Shown: positions 1 to 8,454, counted from the stretch's first letter. The stretch: 64,000 nucleotides of DNA from Stenotrophomonas maltophilia (GCF_003205835.1 NZ_CP029773.1:3194501-3258500); one strand, 5' to 3'. The notes: generated by a model not told the origin, from the letters alone. A program made the numbers and translations.

Positions 1-2
1 CT

Positions 3-446
3 GCGGCCAAGTTCAACCAGGGCTTCGCCACCACCGAGTACCTGGGTGCAGCGATGCTGGACCAGCGCTGGCACCAGATCGGCGCCGACCAGGTGCCGGC
101 CGCCAAGGACGTGATGGCCTTCGAGCGCGCCGCGCTGGAGAAGGACGGCATCTACTACGCGCCGGTTCCGCCGCGCTACAAGACCCCGTACTTCAGCCAC
201 ATCATGGGCGGCTACTCGGCCGGCTACTACGCCTACATCTGGTCGGAAGTGCTCGATGCCAACACCCAGAAGTGGTTCAAGGACAACGGCGGCCTGAGCC
301 GCAAGAATGGCGACCACTTCCGCGCCACCCTGCTGTCGAAGGGTGGCAGCGTCGACGCGATGCAGCTGTTCCGCGATTTCGCCGGCCACGAGCCGCAGAT
401 CGAACCGCTGCTGGAAAAGCGTGGCCTGACCGGCGCCGGCAACTGA
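3..446 (+). CDS. dcp: Peptidyl-dipeptidase Dcp (M3 metallopeptidase), C-terminal part
   Basis: Only the last 147 codons are in the window; the gene begins upstream of base 1. The family removes C-terminal dipeptides from peptides using a zinc site (HEXXH) that must lie outside the window. What is visible is the typical M3 tail: TPYFSHIMGGYSAGYYAYIW, a conserved substrate-side segment of this family, then a helical end with FRATLLSKGGS and a terminal leucine-rich helix. The reading frame is open from base 3 and stops with TGA at 444-446. A strong terminator follows, so this is the end of its transcription unit. The assignment as Dcp rather than oligopeptidase A rests on recalled similarity of this tail. 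Confidence 0.85.
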   Translation, partial: AAKFNQGFATTEYLGAAMLDQRWHQIGADQVPAAKDVMAFERAALEKDGIYYAPVPPRYKTPYFSHIMGGYSAGYYAYIWSEVLDANTQKWFKDNGGLSRKNGDHFRATLLSKGGSVDAMQLFRDFAGHEPQIEPLLEKRGLTGAGN

Positions 447-470
447 TCGCCCGCGCGGTAGCCTGAAACG

Positions 471-500
471 AAAACCGCCCGGGAGACCGGGCGGTTTTTT
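471..500 (+). terminator. Rho-independent terminator after dcp
   Basis: A GC-rich stem ACCGCCCGG / CCGGGCGGT with a GAGA loop is followed by six T residues. It lies 25 bases after the dcp stop codon. Confidence 0.9.
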
Positions 501-509
501 GTTGTGATT

Positions 510-586
510 GGGGTCAGAGCCCTTCTCTGCGAAAAGGGATCTGACCCCGGGGTCGGATCCCTTTCCGCGGAACGGGCTCCGACCCC
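510..586. repeat. Pair of tandem REP-like hairpins (GGGGTC...GACCCC)
   Basis: Two adjacent imperfect palindromes, 510-548 and 549-586, each start with GGGGTC and end with GACCCC. The inner arms carry AGAGCCCTT / AAGGGATCT and GGATCCCTTT / AACGGGCTCC. They fill the gap between the convergent dcp and cfa genes and end 10 bases before the cfa stop codon. They differ from the GTAG-headed repeats elsewhere in the window and look like a second family of short interspersed palindromes. Confidence 0.8.
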
Positions 587-595
587 GCTCCGGCT

Positions 596-1711
596 TCATC
601 GTGGCGCCACGTACCCACCCGGCACGCCTTCCGGCGACAGCACCAGCTGCCACAGCTGCGCGTGCCGGCAACGGAAAGTGGCCATCGATCCAGCCAGGTA
701 GAAGCGCCACATGCGCCGGAAGTGCTCGTCGTAGCGCGCATCCAGCCGGGGCCACGCCGCTTCCACGTTGCGCCGCCAGGCCTGCAGGGTCAGGTCGTAA
801 TCGGTACCGAAGTTGTGCCAGTCCTCCAGCACGAAGCGGCCCTCGAACGCCTTGGTGATCTGCACCGCCGATGGCAGCATCGAGTTGGGAAAGATGTAGC
901 GCGCGATCCACGGATCGGTACGATGCCGCGAGATGTTGGTGCCGATGCTGTGCAACAGCAGCAGTCCGCGCGGCGACAGGCAACGCTTGGCCACCTCGAA
1001 GAAGCTGGCGTAGTTCTTGTCGCCAACGTGCTCGAACATGCCGATCGAGAAGATCGCATCGAACGGCTCGTCCAGCTCGCGGTAGTCCTGCAGGCGGATC
1101 TCGATGGGCAGGCCGGCGCACAGTTCGCGCGCGAACTCGGCCTGTTCCTGCGAAATGGTCACGCCGACGCCGCTGACACCATAGCGCTCGGCGGCGAACT
1201 TCAGGGCTTCGCCCCAGCCACAGCCGATGTCCAGCACACGCTGCCCCGGACGCAGGCCCAGCTTGCGGCAGACCAGGTCGAGCTTGGCCTCCTGTGCGGC
1301 GTCGAGGTCATCGGCATTGCGCCAATAGCCGCAGCTGTACACCAGGCGCTGGCCGAGCATGGCCTGGTAGAGATCATTGCCGAGGTCGTAATGACGGCGA
1401 CCGACTTCGTAGCTGCCCTGCCCCACCTGCAGGTTGAACAGCCGCGCCTTCAGCGCATCGGCCACTTCGCGCCAGCCGTGCACCCGTTCGTCCAGGTGCG
1501 CCTGCATCAGGTGGACGAGGAATTCATCCAGGACGTTGGCATCCCACCAACCGTCCATGTAGCTCTCGCCGAGGCCGAGCGAACCGTGCGCCATGACCCG
1601 CGCGAAGAAGCGCGGGTCATGCACCTGGATATCCTGTGGCTGGGTACCGCCGATGCGGACCCCGGCTTCCTGCAGCAGGCCGGCGACCCGCTCCTGCAAC
1701 CCTGTATCCAC
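596..1711 (-). CDS. cfa: Cyclopropane-fatty-acyl-phospholipid synthase
   Basis: A 371-residue SAM-dependent enzyme, close to the usual ~380. It adds a methylene bridge to unsaturated acyl chains of membrane phospholipids, often in stationary phase or acid stress. The SAM-binding motif VLDIGCGWG is clear, preceded by the family block RRHYDLGNDLYQAML and followed by GMFEHVGDKNY and LLLHSIG. I chose the GTG start at 1711 because GGAGG lies five bases upstream; the reading frame runs further up but without bacterial signals. The gene sits 19 bases downstream of a DUF3298 lipoprotein gene on the same strand, so the two may be co-transcribed. Confidence 0.93.
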   Translation of the reverse strand: MDTGLQERVAGLLQEAGVRIGGTQPQDIQVHDPRFFARVMAHGSLGLGESYMDGWWDANVLDEFLVHLMQAHLDERVHGWREVADALKARLFNLQVGQGSYEVGRRHYDLGNDLYQAMLGQRLVYSCGYWRNADDLDAAQEAKLDLVCRKLGLRPGQRVLDIGCGWGEALKFAAERYGVSGVGVTISQEQAEFARELCAGLPIEIRLQDYRELDEPFDAIFSIGMFEHVGDKNYASFFEVAKRCLSPRGLLLLHSIGTNISRHRTDPWIARYIFPNSMLPSAVQITKAFEGRFVLEDWHNFGTDYDLTLQAWRRNVEAAWPRLDARYDEHFRRMWRFYLAGSMATFRCRHAQLWQLVLSPEGVPGGYVAPR

Positions 1712-1730
1712 GCCACCTCCTCGACTGCGG

Positions 1731-2585
1731 TCAACCGCGTGCGAACAGCTCCACGTAGTCCTTGGCCACGTGCGGCAACAGCACCGCCGCCGGCACATCG
1801 GCGGTCTGGGTGCCGTCCGAGTATGGACCCACCTGGTACGGCGGGAACACAAAGCGCAGCGCGGTGATCTGCCCCTTGTCGTCGGTCAGCGGCTGGAACT
1901 GGCTGAAATTGTCGGCCTGCGGGCCGGTACCGTCGGCGATCATGCGCGATGCGTTGCGCAGCGATTCCTGCAGCTGGGCCGGGTCCATGTCCTCGCCGCT
2001 GAGGCGGGTGGCCACGCGTTCGCGCAGCTGGTCGGCGACGAAATCGCTGATCGCCTTCCAGCCCTTGGCATCGGCCACCAGCTTCTCGGCGCTGAGCATC
2101 TGCTGATGCTGCGGCAGCCACACGAAGCGGGCCACCAGCGGCTCGCCATGGGCGCCACCGGTGTAACGGCTGCCATCGGCACTGACCACCACCAGCTGCG
2201 GGGTTTCCAGCAGCTTCTCGAAGCTCAGCGACAGCTCGTAGGGCATGGTCGGCTTGTCGTTGCCGAGTCCGTCCAGCGCCTGTTGCAGGTCACTGCGCGC
2301 ACTCGTCGCATAGTTCTGCAGCGCGCGCGCCAGGCCCGGGTAACGGTCGATGCCGGCCGGATAGCTGATGCCTACCACTTCGCGCTCGTTGTTCTCGATC
2401 ACGTCGCGCAGGTCCAGCGGCGCTTCCGTGGCCGGCGTTTCACCTGCGGCAGTGGCCTCGGCGGCAGGCGCCGCATCGGTCGCCGGTGCCGGCTCGCTCT
2501 CACGCTGGCAACCGGCCAGCAACAGCACGCCCACCACGCCGGCCAGCACGCTGCCGCGCAATGGCCGGTTGTTTCCAATCTTCAT
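1731..2585 (-). CDS. DUF3298/DUF4163-type lipoprotein
   Basis: A 284-residue predicted lipoprotein. The start MKIGNNRP has a good ribosome site (AGGGG). A signal peptide ends in the lipobox LLAGC, so Cys-29 or so should be lipidated. A low-complexity Ala/Glu/Pro linker follows, and then a domain resembling the DUF4163-DUF3298 pair known from RsiV and PdaC-like proteins: SYPAGIDRYPGLARAL, YTGGAHGEP and the C-terminal block VFPPYQVGPYSDGTQ. The function in proteobacteria is not established; related domains bind or modify cell-wall glycans. It lies just upstream of cfa on the same strand. Confidence 0.75.
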   Translation of the reverse strand: MKIGNNRPLRGSVLAGVVGVLLLAGCQRESEPAPATDAAPAAEATAAGETPATEAPLDLRDVIENNEREVVGISYPAGIDRYPGLARALQNYATSARSDLQQALDGLGNDKPTMPYELSLSFEKLLETPQLVVVSADGSRYTGGAHGEPLVARFVWLPQHQQMLSAEKLVADAKGWKAISDFVADQLRERVATRLSGEDMDPAQLQESLRNASRMIADGTGPQADNFSQFQPLTDDKGQITALRFVFPPYQVGPYSDGTQTADVPAAVLLPHVAKDYVELFARG

Positions 2586-2649
2586 CGGGATCCCCTGTTC
2601 ATGTTTGTACATCATCGCCTGCCATGGCTGAAGCGTGACCCGCTGGCGT

Positions 2650-2952
2650 TCAGCCAACGAGCAGGTCGTGGTACTCCTCGTGCCGCTGCAGGAAGGCCTC
2701 GGCGTAGGAACATGCCGGCACCACCTTGTACTTCTGCTCGCGGGCGAAACGCAGTGCCACACGGGTCAGCTCACCGGCAATGCCACGGCCGGCGATCGGC
2801 TCGGGCACCTCGGTGTGGGTGATGACCATGCGCCTGCGCTTGATCTGGTAATCGAGCACCGCCAGCTGTCCACGCACACGGGCGGTGAAGCGGTGGTTGG
2901 CCAGGTCGTGTTCGACCTCGTAGGCCAGACCGGGGGGCGTGACCGAAGCCAT
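2650..2952 (-). CDS. Small GNAT-fold N-acetyltransferase (YidJ/YjdJ type)
   Basis: A 100-residue single-domain protein of the short GCN5-related acetyltransferase family (PF14542). It shows the family order: N-terminal strands (YEVEHDLANHRFTARV), the strand ending in THTEVPEPIAGRGIAGELTR, which carries the acetyl-CoA pyrophosphate loop, and then VVPACSYAEAFLQRHEEY near the C terminus. The natural substrate is unknown. A GGAG ribosome site precedes the ATG at 2952. It is 64 bases upstream of the lipoprotein gene on the same strand. Confidence 0.85.
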   Translation of the reverse strand: MASVTPPGLAYEVEHDLANHRFTARVRGQLAVLDYQIKRRRMVITHTEVPEPIAGRGIAGELTRVALRFAREQKYKVVPACSYAEAFLQRHEEYHDLLVG

Positions 2953-3161
2953 GGAACTGTCTCCTGCGGCGACTGCGTGGATGGTGCGCAGCCGGGCGCC
3001 ATGATCGCGTGAAGCCTGAACAGGGGCAAGTCCAGTGCGTTCACGTCAGTTTTCGACCCTCAAGCTGGAGGGCCAGCGGCCGCTATCGCCTGTGGAGGGG
3101 TCCGGCCAGGCTGGCACGGCCCTTGCGACCGATGATCATGCGCACCACCGTGGAGGCCCCG

Positions 3162-3323
3162 ATGCACCCCAGCGATCCCCATTCCGATACCGACCGCGCC
3201 CTGCTGGAGGGCCTGCTGCAACTGGCGGTGGAAGGGCAGACCGAAGGGCAGGATTTCCAGCGCATCGGCGAGGAAGTGTTCGCCCGCCTGCTGGACACCT
3301 ACGGCCAGCAGACCGCAATCTGA
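3162..3323 (+). CDS. Small acidic hypothetical protein, 53 residues
   Basis: I do not recognise this protein. I chose ATG 3162 because GGAGG sits six bases upstream; in-frame ATGs at 3132 and 3138 lack one. The protein MHPSDPHSDTD... is acidic, has no membrane segment, and is mostly predicted helix (ALLEGLLQLAVEGQ, FQRIGEEVFARLLDTY). A GC-rich palindrome follows the stop codon. Good codon use and the ribosome site support a real gene, but no function can be given. Confidence 0.6.
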   Translation: MHPSDPHSDTDRALLEGLLQLAVEGQTEGQDFQRIGEEVFARLLDTYGQQTAI

Positions 3324-3330
3324 GCCTGCC

Positions 3331-3356
3331 GGGGCGGATCGCTGCCGATCCGCCCC
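3331..3356. terminator. GC-rich hairpin between convergent genes
   Basis: A perfect 11-base stem, GGGGCGGATCG / CGATCCGCCCC, with a four-base loop lies between two converging genes. There is no T-run, so it may stop RNA decay or transcription weakly rather than act as a full intrinsic terminator. Confidence 0.55.
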
Positions 3357-3366
3357 GCTCCCGCCA

Positions 3367-3993
3367 TCAACCGCCGCCGAGGCGGAAGGTCGGGTTGGAA
3401 AGTTCGCGCAGGAAGTGGGTGAAGATGCTCGGCTGCATGGCCAGCATGAAGATCACGCCGAACGCCGCGCCTGCCAGGTGCGCGCTGTGGTTGATGCGGT
3501 CACCGTCGCGCTTGTCCATCCAGATGCTGTAGCCGACGTAGAACGCGGCGTAGACGATGGCGGGCGCCGGGATGAAGAACACCAGGATGATCGACCACGG
3601 CTTGATCAGGATGAAGGCGAACAGCACCGCCGACACCGCCCCGGACGCACCGAGGCTGAGGTAGTTCGGGTTCTTCTGGTTCTTCAGGTAGCTGGGCAGG
3701 ATCGAGACCAGCAGCGCACCGATGTAGAACGCCGGGTAGGTCAGGTAACTGCCGGTCAGCTGCACCATCACGCTCTCGATGAATCCCCCGAAGAAGAACA
3801 GGGTGATCATGTTGAAGATCAGGTGCGACCAGTCGGCGTGGATGAAACCATAGGTCACCAGCCGGTCGTACTGGCGGTGACGGTCGACGGCTGGCGGCCA
3901 CAGGATCAGGCGGTCGGCCAGCTTGCGGTTGTTGAACGCCATCCACGACAGGAGGGCGGTGATGGCGATCAACAGCAGATTGACGGGGGTCAT
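3367..3993 (-). CDS. Rhomboid-family intramembrane serine protease
   Basis: A 208-residue membrane protein with about six hydrophobic segments. It has the three rhomboid hallmarks: HLIFN in the second core helix, the nucleophile serine in GASGAVSAVLF, and the catalytic histidine in NHSAHLAGAAFG. Rhomboids cut transmembrane segments of client proteins inside the lipid bilayer. There is no extra cytoplasmic domain. The start ATG at 3993 lies seven bases after the stop of the POT transporter gene, so both are probably one transcript. The substrate is unknown. Confidence 0.9.
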   Translation of the reverse strand: MTPVNLLLIAITALLSWMAFNNRKLADRLILWPPAVDRHRQYDRLVTYGFIHADWSHLIFNMITLFFFGGFIESVMVQLTGSYLTYPAFYIGALLVSILPSYLKNQKNPNYLSLGASGAVSAVLFAFILIKPWSIILVFFIPAPAIVYAAFYVGYSIWMDKRDGDRINHSAHLAGAAFGVIFMLAMQPSIFTHFLRELSNPTFRLGGG

Positions 3994-4000
3994 GTCAGGC

Positions 4001-5578
4001 TCAGGCGCTACGGTAGTTGTCGACCATACGATAGCGTTTCGCGTACCAACCGAAGGCCAACGCCGCGACGAAGGCGAAACCGGCGAAGAAGAACATCAGG
4101 AACGCCGCCTCGCTCAGGCCCGTACTGGCGATCTTGTGGGTCACCGCATCGTTGCGCACAGCCGCGTTGGACAGCAGCACCCACAGGTTGCCGATGGTGG
4201 TGGTCAGGTTCCAGAAGCTCATCACCACGCCCTTCATCGCCTGCGGCGCCTGGCTGTAGGCGAACTCCAGGCCGGTGGCCGAGACCAGCACCTCGCCGAA
4301 GGTCAGCAACGCGTACGGCAGCATCTGCCAGAAGATCGACATGGCGTTGCCGCCGTCCATCACCACCTGGATGCCGCCCACCACGATCCAGGCCAGGCCA
4401 CTGAAGGCAATGCCGGCGGTCATGCGGCGCAGTGCGGTCGGCTCGAAGCCGAAGCGGCGCAGGGCCGGGTACAGCACCAGGTTGTTGAACGGAATCAGGA
4501 TCATCACCAGCAGCGGGTTCAGTGCCTGCATCTGCGAGGCGGTGAACCAGCTCGGCATCTGCATCTGCTGGCCCTGCAGGACCCAGGTCGAGGCCTTCTG
4601 GTCGAACAGCGAGAAGAACGGCGTGGTCAGCGCGAAGATCACCAGCACGCGCAGCACCGAGCGCACGCCCTCCACGGCTTCGGCCGGATGCTGGCCACGG
4701 GCGCGATCGAGCTGCAGCCAGGTGCCACCGCCGATACCGGCCAGGATCGATACCAGCGCCAGGCACAGGCAGATGACAATGCCCAACGAGCCAACCAGGC
4801 CGAACGAGGCCACTGCCAGCACCAGGCCGAGCACGGCGATCACCAGGCCCGGACGGCCCTGGCCGGCCACGCGCGTGGTCAGTGCGGTACGCACCACGTT
4901 GGCGAACGAATGCGGATCCTTCGGCGGCAGCGGCACCAGCACGTAGCGCTTGCGGCCCAGCCAGAACACGAAGGTGGCGATGAACATCAGGATGCCCGGG
5001 ATGCCGAACGCCCACTGCGGGCCCCAGTTCTTCAGCACCAGCGGGATCAGCAGCGAGGCGAACAGCGAGCCGAAATTGATGATCCAGTAGAAGGCATCGA
5101 AGACGACCTTGGCCAGGTGCTTGTTGCTCTGGTCGAACTGGTCACCCATGAACGAGGCCACCAGCGGCTTGATGCCACCGGCGCCGAGCGCGATCAGGCC
5201 CAGGCCAAGGAAGAAGCCTTCGCGGCTGTTCTCGAACAGCGCCAGGCACAGGTGGCCGGCGCAGTAGACCAGGCTGAACCAGAGAATGGTGTGGTACTTG
5301 CCGAAGAACCTGTCGGCCAGCCAGCCACCGAGCAGCGGGAAGAAATACACGCCGATCATGAAGCTGTGCATGATGTCCTTGGCTTCACCGGCACGGCCTT
5401 CCGCCGTGATTTCCTGCAGCAGCAGCGAGGTGATCAGGAACTGCACCAGGATGTTGCGCATCCCGTAGAAACTGAACCGTTCGCAGGCCTCATTGCCGAT
5501 GATGTACGGAATCTGGCGCGGCATCTTTCCTTGGCCGGCGATGGGGGCGACTGCGTCGTGGCTCATCCTGTAAGGCAT
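4001..5578 (-). CDS. Proton-dependent oligopeptide transporter (POT/PTR2 family MFS)
   Basis: A 525-residue inner-membrane symporter with about 14 hydrophobic segments, a normal length for bacterial POT proteins. The proton-coupling motif ExxERF appears as NEACERFSFYGMR near residues 29-41, and the PTR2 signature FYWxIN as DAFYWIINFGS. The family imports di- and tripeptides driven by protons. The ATG at 5578 has a weak AGGA site; an alternative ATG at 5566 (MSHDAV) is possible. It precedes the rhomboid gene by seven bases. Confidence 0.9.
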   Translation of the reverse strand: MPYRMSHDAVAPIAGQGKMPRQIPYIIGNEACERFSFYGMRNILVQFLITSLLLQEITAEGRAGEAKDIMHSFMIGVYFFPLLGGWLADRFFGKYHTILWFSLVYCAGHLCLALFENSREGFFLGLGLIALGAGGIKPLVASFMGDQFDQSNKHLAKVVFDAFYWIINFGSLFASLLIPLVLKNWGPQWAFGIPGILMFIATFVFWLGRKRYVLVPLPPKDPHSFANVVRTALTTRVAGQGRPGLVIAVLGLVLAVASFGLVGSLGIVICLCLALVSILAGIGGGTWLQLDRARGQHPAEAVEGVRSVLRVLVIFALTTPFFSLFDQKASTWVLQGQQMQMPSWFTASQMQALNPLLVMILIPFNNLVLYPALRRFGFEPTALRRMTAGIAFSGLAWIVVGGIQVVMDGGNAMSIFWQMLPYALLTFGEVLVSATGLEFAYSQAPQAMKGVVMSFWNLTTTIGNLWVLLSNAAVRNDAVTHKIASTGLSEAAFLMFFFAGFAFVAALAFGWYAKRYRMVDNYRSA

Positions 5579-5728
5579 TCCTGCAAAGCGAAAGGCGCAA
5601 GGTTACCGGAACCGGGGCTTGCGAAGCACGCTGCAGGGCTGCATGACAACGGTGCCAATCCATGGCAGGCCGTTCTGGCCCTGCCGGAAGTCACGGCACC
5701 TGCACGACAAAAGCGTAAACTTATCGTT

Positions 5729-6577
5729 ATGCGCCCCCTCGCCCCCGCCCGCCTCCTGCTCAGCTGTCTCGTGCTGCTGCTGGCGTTGCAGGCCCAGGCG
5801 CGGCCGCAGGCGCCGGCCGCCACTGCCAGTGACAACGAGCCCCGGCAACTGACCGTGGCCGCGCTGGAACTGCCCAGCCGTGATGATGCGCATTGGAAGC
5901 AGCGCCGCGAGCAGGTCGCGCAACTGCTGACCGAGCTGCAGCCGGACGTGATCTCGGTGCAGCAGGTGCTGCAGCAGCAGGGCCGCAATCCAGCCTGCTG
6001 GCTGGCCAGCCGGCTGCGCTACAGCTGCGACTTCGTCACCGCTGACCCTCCCAGCCAGCCACTGCGGCATGGCAACGCCATGCTGACCCGGCTGCCGGTC
6101 AGCGAAGACGGGGTGACCCTGCTGCATCCTCCCGGCACCTTCAGTGCGGCCGGAATGATGCGCCTGAAGCTGGGCGAGGCGCTGGTCAACATCTATGTCG
6201 CGCGGCTGCGCCCGGACCCGGACGAGGCCACCGCCCGCCAGCACCAGACCAGCGATCTGATGACCTGGATCGGCGCCACCTCCGAGGGCATGCCGAGCCT
6301 GATCGCCGGCGATTTCTCGGCCAACACGGTGGAACTGGTGCGCAGCACGCCGGGTTTCCAGCCGGCCCGGCGCAATCCCGGTGGCCGTGCAGACCCGCCT
6401 GCGGCCAGCGGCGGCGGTGCGAGTGGCCATGGGCTGGACGTGCTGTTCCAGGTCAAGCACTTCGGCGGCATCCGCCAGCAGCCGATCCTGCTGCCGGCCG
6501 ATGGCGACCTGCCCGGCCTGCGCCTGGGCGTGATGGCTACGCTGCGGCTGCAGGGTGATACGGCCACCGCGGAATAG
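5729..6577 (+). CDS. Secreted EEP-fold protein with degenerate active site
   Basis: A 282-residue protein with a signal peptide ending near AQARPQ. The body aligns by eye with the endonuclease/exonuclease/phosphatase protein at 17807-18694: ELQPDVISVQQV against RLQPDAIALQEV, CWLASRLRY against QWLASQLGY, HGNAMLTRLPV against YGNALLSRRPI. The catalytic positions differ: metal-binding Glu of LQE is Gln, the His of ATHL is Arg (VARL), GDFN is GDFS, and the terminal SDH is lost. This suggests a non-catalytic binding protein or a decaying gene, although the frame is intact. The true substrate or ligand is unknown. The start ATG was chosen for its signal peptide. Confidence 0.75.
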   Translation: MRPLAPARLLLSCLVLLLALQAQARPQAPAATASDNEPRQLTVAALELPSRDDAHWKQRREQVAQLLTELQPDVISVQQVLQQQGRNPACWLASRLRYSCDFVTADPPSQPLRHGNAMLTRLPVSEDGVTLLHPPGTFSAAGMMRLKLGEALVNIYVARLRPDPDEATARQHQTSDLMTWIGATSEGMPSLIAGDFSANTVELVRSTPGFQPARRNPGGRADPPAASGGGASGHGLDVLFQVKHFGGIRQQPILLPADGDLPGLRLGVMATLRLQGDTATAE

Positions 6578-6641
6578 GTAGTGCCGGCCGCTGGCCGGCG
6601 CCTCGGGTACCACACGATTGCCGGCCAGCGGCCGGCACTAC
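6578..6641. repeat. SMAG-type palindromic repeat dimer (GTAG...CTAC)
   Basis: Begins GTAGTGCCGGCCGCTGGCCG directly after a stop codon and ends with the inverted copy closing in CTAC. Two inverted units enclose a short unique spacer. This is the commonest repeat subtype in the window; near-identical copies lie at 41301, 48209 and 49821. Confidence 0.9.
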
Positions 6642-6660
6642 CGAATGAATCCTGCAACAG

Positions 6661-6688
6661 AAAAGGCCGGGGTCTCCCCCGGCCTTTT
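6661..6688. terminator. Bidirectional Rho-independent terminator
   Basis: AAAAGGCCGGGG and CCCCCGGCCTTTT form a strong stem around a short loop between the convergent EEP-like gene and sodA. An A-run on one side and a T-run on the other allow use from both directions. Confidence 0.85.
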
Positions 6689-6709
6689 CACTTCATCCTG
6701 TTACCGCGA

Positions 6710-7321
6710 TCAGGCGATCGCTTCCTGGTAACGGCGCTCGACTTCGTTCCAGTCGATGACGTTGAAGAACGCGCCGATGTATTCCGGGCGGCGGTTCTGG
6801 TACTTCAGGTAGTACGCGTGTTCCCACACGTCCAGGCCGAGGATGGGGGTGTTGCCTTCCATCAGCGGGCTGTCCTGGTTGCCGGTGCTCTCGACCACGA
6901 CCTTCTTGTCCGGGGTCACGCTCAGCCACGCCCAGCCGCTGCCGAAACGGGTCAGCGCCGCCTTGGTGAAGGCATCCTTGAACTTGTCGAAGCCGCCCAG
7001 GTCCTTGTCGATGGCCTTGGCCACGTCGCCCACCGGGTTGCCGCCGGCGTTCGGGGCCATCACGGTCCAGAACAGCGAGTGGTTGGCATGGCCACCACCG
7101 TTGTTGCGCACCGGGCCCTGCAGGTTCTCCGGCAGCGACTTGAGCTTCTTCACCAGCTCTTCGACCGGCAGGTCAGCGTACTCGGTGCCTTCCAGCGCCG
7201 CGTTGACGTTGTTGATGTAGGTCTGGTGATGCTTGGTGTGATGGATTTCCATCGTCGCCGCATCGATATGCGGTTCCAGCGCGTCGTAGGCGTAGGACAG
7301 CTTGGGCAGGGTGTAGGCCAT
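6710..7321 (-). CDS. sodA: Manganese superoxide dismutase
   Basis: A 203-residue cytoplasmic enzyme converting superoxide to hydrogen peroxide and oxygen. Metal ligands are visible: His in [15 protein letters not shown], His in [11 protein letters not shown], and Asp and His in [18 protein letters not shown]. The manganese-type pattern [15 protein letters not shown] favours Mn over Fe, but mixed metal use cannot be excluded. A GGAGATG ribosome site precedes the ATG. A small hairpin (CCCGAC / GTCGGG) sits in the leader about 30 bases upstream. It is a single-gene unit ended by a terminator. Confidence 0.93.
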   Translation of the reverse strand: MAYTLPKLSYAYDALEPHIDAATMEIHHTKHHQTYINNVNAALEGTEYADLPVEELVKKLKSLPENLQGPVRNNGGGHANHSLFWTVMAPNAGGNPVGDVAKAIDKDLGGFDKFKDAFTKAALTRFGSGWAWLSVTPDKKVVVESTGNQDSPLMEGNTPILGLDVWEHAYYLKYQNRRPEYIGAFFNVIDWNEVERRYQEAIA

Positions 7322-7540
7322 GATGCATCTCCTGATTGCGAGGGCACCCGACGATGTCGGGCGGTGCGCGGTGAATGATGGGGACAGACCGCCAGATTAC
7401 CAAGGGGGATGTAAAGGAAATTGCGTCCTGCCAGTGAGCACGACGGCAATTGTTACGCATCAGTGACGCAGCGATCTCCTCATGCACCGTGCAGCGCGCA
7501 GGCGCTACAGTGCGTGTACCACCCTCGCGTGCCCCTGCCC

Positions 7541-7996
7541 ATGCGCAACCCCCGGCTGCTGATCACCGCCATCGCCCTGCTGCTGCTCGGCCTGGTCGCC
7601 AACCATTTCCTGCAGCGGCCGCCGGCGCCGCAGTTCGCGCCGGACCTGCAGGGAGCGCCTACGGCACGGGCGCCTGCCACGGCCACGCCCGGCAAGGACA
7701 ACGGCCTGCCCGCGTTCCTGCCGGCTGAAGCACGCCAGACCATCGCCCTGATCCAGCGTGGTGGCCCGTTCCCGCATCGCCAGGACGGGAGCACCTTCGG
7801 CAACCGCGAACAGCAGCTGCCGCAGCGCCCGCGCGGCTACTACCGCGAGTACACCGTCGATACCCCCGGTGCGCGTACCCGCGGCACGCGCCGCATCGTC
7901 ACCGGTGGCGATCCGCCGGAGGCGTGGTACTACACCGACGACCACTACGCATCGTTCCGCAGCTTCACCGTGCCAGCCCAGGGAGCGCAGCAATGA
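7541..7996 (+). CDS. Exported guanyl-specific ribonuclease (barnase/RNase Sa family)
   Basis: A 151-residue protein. Residues 1-22 are a signal peptide or anchor (LLITAIALLLLGLVA), followed by a Pro/Ala linker and a microbial RNase domain from about residue 55. Catalytic residues expected for the barnase/RNase T1 family can be placed: Glu-103 in YREYTV, Arg-118 in TRRIV, and His-135 in YTDDHYASF. The family cuts RNA after guanosine. Its stop overlaps the barstar start by ATGA, so toxin and inhibitor are translated together. An exported RNase made with a cytosolic inhibitor fits either nutrient scavenging or attack on competitors; which one is not shown by the sequence. Confidence 0.88.
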   Translation: MRNPRLLITAIALLLLGLVANHFLQRPPAPQFAPDLQGAPTARAPATATPGKDNGLPAFLPAEARQTIALIQRGGPFPHRQDGSTFGNREQQLPQRPRGYYREYTVDTPGARTRGTRRIVTGGDPPEAWYYTDDHYASFRSFTVPAQGAQQ

Positions 7997-8406
7997 GCCA
8001 CGATGATTTCGGCCTCGGCCTGCATGACATCAACAACGCTGGCGTCTACGCCATCGACAGCGACGACATCAGCGCACTGGCCGCGGCGATGCGCGATGCC
8101 GGACTGAAGGTGATCCACATCGACCTGGAAGGCGTGGCCGACAAGCGCACCCTGCTGGCCCGGCTGGCCGCGCAGATGGATTTTCCGGCAGGCTTCGGCG
8201 GCAACTGGGATGCCCTGTCGGACAACCTGCGCGACCTGCAGTGGCTGCCGGCCAACGGCTACGCGCTGTTCCTGGCCGACGTGGACACGTTGCGCGCCTC
8301 CACGCAGAAGGACTTTGACACGTTGCTGGACGTGATGGACGAAGCCAGCCGCGACTGGGTTGGCCGCGACGTGCCGTTCTGGGTGTTCCTGTCGCAGAGC
8401 GCGTGA
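7993..8406 (+). CDS. Barstar-family ribonuclease inhibitor
   Basis: A 137-residue cytoplasmic protein with the barstar fold: VIHIDLEGVADKRTLLARLA, then the inhibitor helix region FGGNWDALSDNLRDL, which corresponds to the barnase-contact segment YGENLDALWD of barstar, and a final strand DVPFWVFLSQSA. It should block the RNase encoded just upstream before export. The start overlaps the RNase stop codon (ATGA). The last 15 codons or so are repeated 170 bases downstream as part of a tandem duplication, so the end of this gene has been copied. Confidence 0.9.
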   Translation: MSHDDFGLGLHDINNAGVYAIDSDDISALAAAMRDAGLKVIHIDLEGVADKRTLLARLAAQMDFPAGFGGNWDALSDNLRDLQWLPANGYALFLADVDTLRASTQKDFDTLLDVMDEASRDWVGRDVPFWVFLSQSA

Positions 8407-8454
8407 GGTCACTGCCCTGGTGGATGCCGACCTTGGTCGGCATGCGTGCATCCG

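Noticed and set aside
1712..1852. Upstream extension of cfa to an ATG at 1852
   Set aside because: The added residues are Arg/Cys-rich, overlap the lipoprotein gene, and the GTG at 1711 has a clear GGAGG site.
3923..5728. Upstream extension of the degenerate EEP gene across the POT transporter on the opposite strand
   Set aside because: The long open frame is a shadow of the transporter; the EEP protein has its own start and signal peptide at 5729.
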